Shown piece by piece: positions 25,788-31,935 of a stretch of DNA of 42,623 nt. Position 1 is the stretch's first letter. Each line of letters begins with the position of its first letter. Origin of the DNA: Nitrospira sp. UBA2082 (lineage in GTDB: Bacteria > Nitrospirota > Nitrospiria > Nitrospirales > Nitrospiraceae); assembly GCA_002331335.1 (NCBI GenBank), contig DCZO01000031.1, positions 9,350 through 51,972 on the forward strand, read 5' to 3'. The position numbers and the translations under genes are program-made. A model generated the notes under the pieces. That model made no database searches and was not told the DNA's origin. It saw only the letters and a list, made by a program, of their open reading frames with translations.

Positions 25788-26066
25788 TCAGGTACTGGCT
25801 TTTCCATCGTCCATGTAGCGATGTTGCCAGTCCAGCCAGGCATGTCCGAGTTCATGGGCAAGGATATACCTGCGGCGAGTGACTGGGAGGCGTTTGCGAA
25901 GATAGATGGTCTTCGTGGCATCGTCCCAGATTCCATCGGCGTTCTCATCCCGCCTGTCCATCTCCGCGTCAGATAATTGCCTGACAGAAATCTGATAACC
26001 GAATGGCAGCACGACCCTGGAGGGAATTCGCAACTGCCTCTTCTTTTCTTTGATGATTGTGGCCAC
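25788..26066 (-). CDS. Small HExxH metallopeptidase-like protein (ImmA/IrrE-like)
   Basis: 92-residue product from a GTG at 26066 with a GAGG ribosome binding site. It contains RRYILAHELGHAWLDWQHR, the HExxH zinc motif as in ImmA/IrrE peptidases, preceded by DDATKTIYLRKRLP, like the substrate-strand part of these proteins. It is much shorter than typical ImmA and has no XRE-type repressor gene beside it, so it may be a minimal peptidase or a remnant. The catalytic HEH triad is intact. The 229 bp upstream (26067-26295) holds no gene I can support. Confidence 0.7.
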   Translation of the reverse strand: MATIIKEKKRQLRIPSRVVLPFGYQISVRQLSDAEMDRRDENADGIWDDATKTIYLRKRLPVTRRRYILAHELGHAWLDWQHRYMDDGKAST

Positions 26067-26295
26067 TGCCGTCCTCGTGCATTTTAGCTGCTGGCTTAGC
26101 CTATCATAAGACGCCAGCCCAAATGTTGGCCAATATGCGTCGTTATATCAATAGCTTACAACGGCTTCGACGGCAGGGAGAATAGAAACCCTTGAGCGGT
26201 TTGAGTCGTATCTAACGAAAGAAGGTGATGCAGGGCGCGGCTATGCCGCCGAATTCTCTTCCGTGCTCATTGACGATCGAGTCTTAGACCGCCGA

Positions 26296-27828
26296 CTATG
26301 CGGCCGAAAGAGTCTGCTTTGTGGTTTGACTGATTAGAAACGATTCCCACATGACCTGATCGGATGGAGGCAAAGCGGTAAACGCGATACCGGCCTGATC
26401 TTGATAGGCCCAGACAACAGTCCCTGTTGTTGTGAGAGGACGGGCATGGCCAGGAACCTCAACCTGCAGTATGGCCGTTACTCCAATCGACAAGGGGCGG
26501 GCAAGCCGGCATATGGCCATTCCTCCACTACTGACATTGGTCGTAACGCCTGCCGCGGAGGGCTCAGATGCGACAGTGACAGACATGATAAACGGGATGC
26601 GTAAGGAAGCCCGTGGATCCGCTTGATCCTTGAAGATCGCCCGGTCATGTTTCCCGAACACTCGATACACTGGTTCAGAAACCCGTGGCGACTCCGAATC
26701 ACCGACTCGGATTGGATAGAGCCGGAATCGCCCACGTAGATGCGAAGCGGTAGCGGCTCCGATCAGAATCCGGCAAGAACAGGGACTCACGGTTGGATCA
26801 TCCGATTCACGCAGATCACGCACCAAGTGTGCGGCAGATCGCACCACGTTTCCCGTGGTCGTAAACTTCAATGAGTGCGCGTGCCCGATGCACACAGCCG
26901 TCACATCACCGGTCGCGACCCCGACCCGCATGACAATTTCAGGAGCCCCTCGATCATCCCACTGCCGATTCAGTACTTGAAGCGCTTCGCCCATGGCCAA
27001 GGCACAAGCAACCGCTTTCGAGGCATCTTGCCCGATCTCGTCGGAACGTTCGCGGGCAAATGGCACGCCGAAGGTGGCCTTCAGCACATCACCGAAATAC
27101 CCTTCCACCGCGCCGCCATGATCTATAACCAGTCGAGCCATCGTATCCCGATAGGTACTCACCCACTCCATGAACCTATCCGCATTGCGCGTTTCTGCAG
27201 GTAGCGTAAACCCGCGCATCTCCGCGAACAGGATCGTGGCCGGCAAATCCTGTGAGGAGAGGCGGCCACCCCGCAGGAACTGATCGCGGCGCTGCCAGAT
27301 CGCCTCGGCCAGATCGGATGGGACATGCCGTGACAATCTCTTCTGGATGTATCGGCGACGCCATCTAGTCCGGAAGACACCATCCGATACTGTGATCGCA
27401 TGGCCCAACAGAAGGGCGGCAGGCATGGCGCTCAAGCCCGGAATTTGATGAGCAGCGAGGCCTGCCAGGAATGCAATGAACTCTGAACATATGGCCAACA
27501 CAATGATCACTCCGAGTGCAGGAACCAGACGAAGTGCCGTGGCTAACTTCGCAGCGGATATGGCGGCGACAGTAATTAGCGCAATGGTCAGGAATGAGCG
27601 TGTGGGATGGGACTCGTTTGTCAGCTGGGCAGACGCGTCAGTAACGAGCCCATTGCTGGAATGCACGATCGGTTCGATCTCAAGTACGGCGACAATCTCC
27701 TGGTAGATCCAACGGTCAGTCGTGTCGAAGAGGCCCAAGAAAGAGGCCATACTGACCGACAGCGCGGCCACCCCGCCACAGATCCAAAAGCGGAATGACC
27801 ATGCACGCGATATCTTGTCGTTCTCCAT
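26296..27828 (-). CDS. Membrane protein with class III cyclase-homology and PilZ domains, cyclase site degenerate
   Basis: I use the ATG at 27828 (510 residues); the frame is open to 28137 but the extra 103 residues look non-coding. A first membrane helix lies at about residues 10-33 and three more at about 78-147, as in CHASE2-cyclase proteins with most of CHASE2 missing. The class III cyclase domain spans about 195-360 (ILFAEMRGFT, GGAVEGYFGDVLKATFG, MRVGVATGDV). A PilZ domain spans about 405-495, with its Arg-rich entry (PRASLRIPF) and TNVSSGGM standing for the (D/N)xSxxG motif that binds c-di-GMP. Key catalytic positions differ from canonical cyclases: first metal Asp is Glu203, the Lys before GD is Gly, and the GDxVNxAxR motif reads GNVVRSAAH. 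It may be a c-di-GMP sensor rather than an active cyclase. Confidence 0.82.
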   Translation of the reverse strand: MENDKISRAWSFRFWICGGVAALSVSMASFLGLFDTTDRWIYQEIVAVLEIEPIVHSSNGLVTDASAQLTNESHPTRSFLTIALITVAAISAAKLATALRLVPALGVIIVLAICSEFIAFLAGLAAHQIPGLSAMPAALLLGHAITVSDGVFRTRWRRRYIQKRLSRHVPSDLAEAIWQRRDQFLRGGRLSSQDLPATILFAEMRGFTLPAETRNADRFMEWVSTYRDTMARLVIDHGGAVEGYFGDVLKATFGVPFARERSDEIGQDASKAVACALAMGEALQVLNRQWDDRGAPEIVMRVGVATGDVTAVCIGHAHSLKFTTTGNVVRSAAHLVRDLRESDDPTVSPCSCRILIGAATASHLRGRFRLYPIRVGDSESPRVSEPVYRVFGKHDRAIFKDQADPRASLRIPFIMSVTVASEPSAAGVTTNVSSGGMAICRLARPLSIGVTAILQVEVPGHARPLTTTGTVVWAYQDQAGIAFTALPPSDQVMWESFLISQTTKQTLSAA

Positions 27829-28146
27829 ACGATCGCAAGAAGGCAGAGGCAATCTTAATATTTCGACAAGTGAGCATACCTCTCTTATGCGAAATAACCT
27901 AATGAAAGTGCGATTTTGAACGCGCATTACGTTCGCCGTCCATCTCGGGGCTGAAGCTCGCTCGATGAGAAGGAGATCGCTGGAGGGGCTTATCCGCCGG
28001 CTTAATGAGGAGAGGCTCAGCCTGAATAGCCGGCGGCCCACACGAGGTGTGGTTTGGAGATAAGAGAAAGATCTCTTGAGGTGTCTATCCGCGCGCAGCA
28101 GATTACGATACGACGATGAAGAGCGCGCGGGTCTCACGAAGTGTGG
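27829..28146. other. Intergenic region between the cyclase gene and the integrated element
   Basis: No gene supported. It contains the upstream region of the leftward cyclase-PilZ gene and a 17-bp near-repeat (CACGAGGTGTGGTTTGG at 28041-28057 and CACGAAGTGTGGTTTGG at 28135-28151, one mismatch). The second copy runs into the left attachment repeat. Confidence 0.5.
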
Positions 28147-28193
28147 TTTGGTGGGCCGTGTAGGGGTCGAACCTACGGCCCGCTGATTAAGAG
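28147..28193. repeat. Left attachment repeat (tRNA-Lys 3' fragment)
   Basis: 47 bp identical to 38715-38761. It contains the T arm and anticodon 3' side of the tRNA, read on the minus strand, but the rest of the tRNA is absent, as expected of the copy made by integration. Confidence 0.93.
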
Positions 28194-28271
28194 GACGATC
28201 AGGGCATTTTCACAAGGGTTTGATCGGTCAACGGTTTCCCCGTTTTATTATTATTCAAGGGCTTGCGACGG

Positions 28272-28299
28272 CTCTATGGATTCGATGGAGTCCATAGAG
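28272..28299. repeat. 9-bp inverted repeat inside left end
   Basis: CTCTATGGA (28272-28280), a 10-base spacer and TCCATAGAG (28291-28299) are perfectly complementary. It is 79 bp inside the left attachment repeat and could be a recombination-protein site or a short hairpin. Confidence 0.5.
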
Positions 28300-28320
28300 T
28301 CGATCATTTTGACCCCCTCC

Positions 28321-28339
28321 ATCACAAAGTATCACAGCG
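28321..28339 (+). repeat. Putative integrase arm-type site, left copy 1
   Basis: ATCACAAAGTATCACAGCG. It matches the right-end site at 38656-38676 (ATCACAAATTATCACAG then TCGG) in the same orientation, with two ATCACA half-sites spaced 10 bp. Confidence 0.55.
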
Positions 28340-28349
28340 AAGGCCCGCC

Positions 28350-28386
28350 GACTTTCAATCAGAATTACCAAGTCAACGGGCCTTTC
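28350..28386 (+). repeat. Imperfect direct repeat, copy A
   Basis: Begins GACTTTCAATCAGAAT and ends AAGTCAACGGGCCTTTC. It resembles copy B at 28662-28700. The two copies flank the excisionase-like gene. Confidence 0.5.
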
Positions 28387-28391
28387 GACTG

Positions 28392-28622
28392 CTAAATCGT
28401 CCGACTGTGATAATTGTGATAGCGACCGGCTCGATCTGCGAAATCAACTCTCGGTGTGTAGCCAGCTTCGATAATGCGCCGGACTTCTGATTCCGGTATG
28501 CGAACCGCCCGCACCGATGGCCGTACAGTCGCAATGCGACGCTCAAGAATCATCCGTCGGATGGTTGTGACCTTGAGTGCAAGCCGTTCTGCTACTTCCT
28601 GGGCCGTCAATAACTTCTCCAT
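28392..28622 (-). CDS. Excisionase-like HTH protein
   Basis: 76 residues from the ATG at 28622, preceded by GGAGGGGG (complement of 28625-28632). The N-terminal motif LLTAQEVAERLALKVTTIRR, then RRIATVRPSVRAVRIPESEVRRII, is the winged-helix HTH_17/MerR-like fold of excisionases and recombination directionality factors. Its place 0.2 kb from the left attachment repeat, pointing toward it, and the repeated sequences on both sides support a role in excision or control of the integrase. The end of the gene contains an arm-type repeat (28401-28420). Confidence 0.8.
   Translation of the reverse strand: MEKLLTAQEVAERLALKVTTIRRMILERRIATVRPSVRAVRIPESEVRRIIEAGYTPRVDFADRAGRYHNYHSRTI
28401..28420 (-). 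repeat. Putative integrase arm-type site, left copy 2 (inverted)
   Basis: CCGACTGTGATAATTGTGAT. Apart from one T it is the reverse complement of the site at 38656-38676 near the right end. It lies within the last codons of the excisionase-like gene. Confidence 0.6.
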
Positions 28623-28661
28623 TTCCCCCTCCAAGTTTAGATGGTTGATTCATTGACCCCT

Positions 28662-28700
28662 GATTTTCAATCCGAATCGCTGAAAGTCAGCGGGCCTCTT
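28662..28700 (+). repeat. Imperfect direct repeat, copy B
   Basis: Begins GATTTTCAATCCGAAT and ends AAGTCAGCGGGCCTCTT, resembling copy A at 28350-28386. It lies just upstream of the toxin gene operator region. Confidence 0.5.
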
Positions 28701-28705
28701 GCTAA

Positions 28706-28760
28706 TATGCCAATTGTGGCATACGATGGGCTACAGTAGGATACGGTAGGGTACAGTAGG
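28706..28760 (+). promoter_or_regulatory. Palindrome plus four 10-bp iterons upstream of the toxin-antitoxin genes
   Basis: TATGCCA-ATTG-TGGCATA (28706-28723) is a perfect 7-bp inverted repeat that overlaps a TAATAT -10-like hexamer (28703-28708). From 28721 to 28760 follow four phased 10-mers: ATACGATGGG, CTACAGTAGG, ATACGGTAGG, GTACAGTAGG. The last ones double as the ribosome binding site region of the toxin gene (start 28767). Such an arrangement fits autoregulation by the antitoxin, possibly by its HTH domain. Confidence 0.65.
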
Positions 28761-28766
28761 AGCTGA

Positions 28767-29105
28767 ATGAAGCCAGTCTATTTTGTGGGATCTTCGAGGG
28801 AGGATATGCGGGAGCTTCCCGAAGATGCGAGGGAAACGGCGGGGCATCAGCTCTTCAAGGTGCAGCAGGGAAAAGAGCCAGACGATTGGAAGCCGATGCC
28901 TTCAGTAGGGGCCGGGGTTCAAGAAATCCGGGTCTGGGAAGACAGCGGAACCTATCGGGTTCTCTACGTGGCGAAGTTTGAAGAGGCTGTCTATGTGCTG
29001 CATGTGTTCGAGAAACGGTCTCAGAAGACTTCTAAAGGCGATATACAGCTAGCCAAGGGGCGATATGCCGACCTATTGAAATTGAGGAAGGAGCAAGTGC
29101 TATGA
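28767..29105 (+). CDS. HigB/RelE-type toxin (Gp49-like)
   Basis: 112-residue basic protein of the phage-derived Gp49-like/HigB toxin family (PF05973), expected to cleave mRNA on the ribosome. Supporting segments: MKPVYFVGSSREDMRELPEDARETAGHQLF in two parts, VGAGVQEIRVWEDSGTYRVLYVAKFEEAVYVLHVFEKRSQKT, where the core strands GVQEIR, YRVLYVAK and VYVLHVFEKRSQKT match the family, and KGDIQLAKGRYADLL at the end. It overlaps the following HTH gene by 4 bp. It is the first gene of the element's plus-strand cargo. Confidence 0.88.
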   Translation: MKPVYFVGSSREDMRELPEDARETAGHQLFKVQQGKEPDDWKPMPSVGAGVQEIRVWEDSGTYRVLYVAKFEEAVYVLHVFEKRSQKTSKGDIQLAKGRYADLLKLRKEQVL

Positions 29106-29455
29106 CACGCACAACCATCACTAAAGGCAGCGGGAATGTATTTCGTGATTTGGGATTTTCCGAAGAGAAGTCCGCTGAATTGATTCTGAAGAGCAGCCTG
29201 CTTCAAGCCCTTCAAGAAACAATCAAAGGGCGAGGATGGAAACAGGTCGAAGCAGCGGCTCAACTAGGGATTGACCAAGCCAAGGTATCGAAGCTTTTAG
29301 CCGGTCAGATGGCAGGCTTCTCCATCGAACGTCTCGTCCATTTTCTCTCGTTGCTTGGGCAGGATGTCGAAGTCACGGTTCGCAAAGCTCCTCGGGGACG
29401 CAGACGGGGAAAAGTCCGAACGAGACGGTCCAAGACACACAAGATTCCCGCTTAA
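29102..29455 (+). CDS. HigA-type antitoxin, XRE-family HTH
   Basis: 117 residues, ATGA overlap with the toxin gene. VFRDLGFSEEKSAELILKSSLL then LQETIKGRGWKQVEAAAQLGIDQAKVSKLLAG forms the HTH_37/XRE domain typical of HigA partners of Gp49-like toxins. FSIERLVHFLSLLGQDVEVTV completes it. The C-terminal tail (about residues 96-117) is strongly basic (RRRGKVRTRRSK), unusual for an antitoxin, and may add nonspecific DNA binding. It would neutralise the toxin and bind the repeats upstream. Confidence 0.87.
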   Translation: MTRTTITKGSGNVFRDLGFSEEKSAELILKSSLLQALQETIKGRGWKQVEAAAQLGIDQAKVSKLLAGQMAGFSIERLVHFLSLLGQDVEVTVRKAPRGRRRGKVRTRRSKTHKIPA

Positions 29456-29515
29456 GGACCGCTCCTTTCCTGTCGGCCTCGGTTTCATGTGACGTCCATA
29501 AGTGGGAGAACTCGT

Positions 29516-30241
29516 ATGCTCTTGTATGAAGCCAACGTCAGAGAGGAGTTTAGGCGCACAAAGGAATTGGCTGAGAGGATTAGAGAGAAAATACGAAATG
29601 AACTGGAAGCAGGTGAAATTCTCATAGACCTTCCTCTGCTAAAACAATCGTATGAGCTACTGCAAAGGGCGCTTCCCGAGGGGGTTGGGAACAGTGGTTT
29701 TGAACGGCACATACATTTCATCGAGTACTATCTCAAACGGAAGAGCTTTCAGGGAGCGCTTGGTAATATTGACGACATATGTAATTTCGATGTGCCTTCG
29801 GTGGAGGAAGGTTTCCAAAAGTGGGCCATTGAGCAGTCGCACAGTGATAGCGAGCTAGCCAAGAAGGTTGGGCCATTGCTAATTCAACGGCAATGGGATT
29901 CAGCTGTCAGAAAGGGGTTTGTTATTTTGAAAGAGAGAATGGCAAAAACCTTTGATGCTGATAGTTCCCTTGATGGGCGGGATCTAGTTAATAAGGTTTT
30001 TGGGAAAAACGGGTTTCTTTCTGGAAAGCTTGACGAATCGGAAAGAGAATCTATGCGGAACTTGCTAGATGGACTTTTTGGAATGTTCAGAAACACGTAT
30101 GGACATCGTGATATTGAGCCAAAGTGGTATGAGGCAGAGGCGATATTGTCAATGATAAATTGGTCGCTAAAGACGATAGATAATTATCCTGGCGTATCAC
30201 CGAAGGTAATCAGGGGTAAGTCCGTCAAGATTCGCACGTAA
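29516..30241 (+). CDS. TIGR02391 / Hypoth_Ymh-like protein, possible abortive-infection factor
   Basis: 241 residues from the ATG at 29516, with GGGAG upstream; an in-frame GTG at 29489 is less likely. The second half, LAKKVGPLLIQRQWDSAVRKGFVILKERM, DGRDLVNKVFGKNGF and LLDGLFGMFRNTYGHRDIEP, matches the pattern of the Ymh/TIGR02391 family. It includes the late R-N-x-x-x-H element (FRNTYGH), also seen in HEPN-type RNases. The family often occurs in phage-defence and restriction islands. The N-terminal half is helical and unrecognised. Strongly AT-rich. It sits 60 bp after the antitoxin gene and is convergent with the SIR2-HerA operon. Confidence 0.72.
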   Translation: MLLYEANVREEFRRTKELAERIREKIRNELEAGEILIDLPLLKQSYELLQRALPEGVGNSGFERHIHFIEYYLKRKSFQGALGNIDDICNFDVPSVEEGFQKWAIEQSHSDSELAKKVGPLLIQRQWDSAVRKGFVILKERMAKTFDADSSLDGRDLVNKVFGKNGFLSGKLDESERESMRNLLDGLFGMFRNTYGHRDIEPKWYEAEAILSMINWSLKTIDNYPGVSPKVIRGKSVKIRT

Positions 30242-30386
30242 CAGTTCCCCAGCAATACTGATAAGTCCTACCCTGAGAATATAGAGGCTTGGCATGGAGT
30301 ACAGGAACCGCTTCAAAGCCAGGGGCTAACAGTCGTCTAGCGGAACCAGGGGGATTGAACGATTGCGGTGAATCCGGAAAATGGCG

Positions 30387-31706
30387 CTAGGTAGTGTTAT
30401 CTGTCGGAATGTTTTCTGAAGCTTTGTGAATAGCGTTCTCGATCTCAGATAGGGCACTCCGGATATCGTCTCTGAGGCCTTCAGCTTCTGTCTGGATAAT
30501 ATCCGCAACCCCTCGGACATCTGTAACTTTTCTATTTATGGTTGATACCCGCGCCAAGGCCGTACGAATCCTCTCAATCTGGCCTTGGACAGCAGCAGAA
30601 TCAATCTCTGGTGTTGCTGATCGTAAAGAGGATATCCTGCGTTCAGCGATCAGAAACCGAACAGCAGTTAATAAGTGCTCGTGTGTAGTAGCAACGAATG
30701 GCCCACGCTCGGATTCTCCCTCCGCCCAGTCTCCAATCTCCTTGGCGAGTCCTTCTCTGGACTTGCTCAGATAAATTGCCGCATTTGCTAAACGCTCTGC
30801 CATAGCAGTTGCGAGCGTCTCCGAAATAACTTTTCTGCCAAGACCAGATTGACGATCCCTCACTTCGACCACGATTGCGATCTCGGTTCCCGCGATTGAT
30901 CTTGGAGGCATCTTGACGAAAATATCACCCGGGCGATTATCTGCTCCGATGTGAGTGATTTCTGCACCTACCAAACTTGCCCAAGACTGGAGAATTTCAA
31001 CCACTTCTTCTTCGTAAGGCGCTCCCTTCGCCGTAGTCTGCTCAATGGCCTCCGAAGCGGCTTCTCGCCCTCGAACTTCTTTTGTGAGCCGGTCTACCTC
31101 ATCGGCGAGTGGCTTTACCGCCTCAGTGACCACGCTTTTAACAGTGGCTGCGAGAATGCCGTCCTGAGCCGTAACGGTCCTAAGCGCTTCGCTGAACTTT
31201 CCTTGTACGGAGTCACTACGGATGGGGTCGAGCAAATCACGAATTGTATGAAGTGCTTTCCCAAGTATAGAGGTGTCCTTAGCAGGATCTATATTGTCCG
31301 AGAGAAGATCCCTGACTTCTTTTAATCGTTCATTGCTAGCCCGTGAAACTTCGCTAACCAGGGTCTGCACGGGCGCAAGTACCTGCCCTTCGGCAGTCCC
31401 AATTTTGCTCAGTAATTCCTTTTGGACAGCATCAGGAATAGATTGAACCGATTTTTCTGTTTGCGAAAGCAGAGACTCAACCTGTCGTTTTACGAACTCA
31501 GTGTCTTGCGATTGTCTTGCCCTTTCTAGACAGAATATGCCTATTTCTAGTGCCTGTATTAGAGCTAGGTCTTGTTCTACTTCCAGAATACTGCGCAGAT
31601 AGTCAGCGATATCTTTACTAGGGATCAAGAGGTCACGAACATGCACTGCGGTATCGAGAACCTCGACCGACCTACCCATAATTTCGACCTCACTTAAGGG
31701 TTCCAT
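30387..31706 (-). CDS. Coiled-coil protein with PD-(D/E)XK-like domain, last gene of the SIR2-HerA operon
   Basis: 439 residues. Residues about 10-225 and 370-430 are helical with coiled-coil character. The middle (about 226-355) looks like a restriction-endonuclease fold. KGAPYEEEVVEIL (Glu231-234) would be helix 1, RPGDIFV (Asp261) the first catalytic strand, and AIVVEVRDRQSG (Glu281, Arg283) the ExK strand with Arg in place of Lys. TLATAMAERLANAAIYLSKS follows as the usual helix/strand with alanines. So a DNA-binding or cleaving role is plausible, but the Lys-to-Arg change could weaken catalysis. It starts 9 bp after the KTSC gene, in the same operon as SIR2 and HerA. An in-frame ATG at 31679 is an alternative start. 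Assignment of fold is inference from motif spacing. Confidence 0.72.
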   Translation of the reverse strand: MEPLSEVEIMGRSVEVLDTAVHVRDLLIPSKDIADYLRSILEVEQDLALIQALEIGIFCLERARQSQDTEFVKRQVESLLSQTEKSVQSIPDAVQKELLSKIGTAEGQVLAPVQTLVSEVSRASNERLKEVRDLLSDNIDPAKDTSILGKALHTIRDLLDPIRSDSVQGKFSEALRTVTAQDGILAATVKSVVTEAVKPLADEVDRLTKEVRGREAASEAIEQTTAKGAPYEEEVVEILQSWASLVGAEITHIGADNRPGDIFVKMPPRSIAGTEIAIVVEVRDRQSGLGRKVISETLATAMAERLANAAIYLSKSREGLAKEIGDWAEGESERGPFVATTHEHLLTAVRFLIAERRISSLRSATPEIDSAAVQGQIERIRTALARVSTINRKVTDVRGVADIIQTEAEGLRDDIRSALSEIENAIHKASENIPTDNTT

Positions 31707-31715
31707 TCCATCGAG

Positions 31716-31931
31716 CTATCCCACCTTTGAATAACCGTAGCCGCCTCGTTTTATGTGCTGATTAAGGTACGATCCTTTGGAGGAGGCATTCATTAATCCT
31801 TCATACACCTGAAGGGAGACACCAAAATATTGATAAACGCTCCCATCGTTGAATCCTACTTCAAGTGTGGCGGAATCTTCGTCATAACCTACCGAAGCGA
31901 CATTGGATGACTGCACCGGGATTCTATCCAT
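31716..31931 (-). CDS. KTSC-domain protein
   Basis: 71 residues from the ATG at 31931, with AGAGGT 6-7 bases upstream. The translation (MDRIPVQSSNVASVGYD, ATLEVGFNDGSVYQYFGVSL, YEGLMNASSKGSYLNQHIK) is a complete KTSC domain (PF13619), a small beta-rich fold found alone or fused to nucleic-acid enzymes; its function is not established. It starts 4 bp after the HerA stop and ends 9 bp before the coiled-coil/PD-(D/E)XK-like gene, so it is embedded in the operon. A longer frame open to 32045 overlaps HerA and lacks homology. Confidence 0.8.
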   Translation of the reverse strand: MDRIPVQSSNVASVGYDEDSATLEVGFNDGSVYQYFGVSLQVYEGLMNASSKGSYLNQHIKRGGYGYSKVG

Positions 31932-31935
31932 TATG

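Noticed and set aside
26150..26340. Plus-strand open stretch (ETLERFESYLTKEGDAGRGYAAEF) in the gap after the small metallopeptidase gene, suggestive of a recombinase fragment
   Set aside because: Only about 60 codons between stops, no start codon with a ribosome binding site and no catalytic motif; too weak to list as a pseudogene.
27829..28137. N-terminal extension of the cyclase-PilZ protein to 613 residues
   Set aside because: The extra residues are Arg/Ser-rich without structure, and the membrane helix begins right after the ATG at 27828.
28272..28760. CRISPR array, because several short repeats occur here
   Set aside because: The repeats are of different types and lengths, with no regular spacers and no cas genes.
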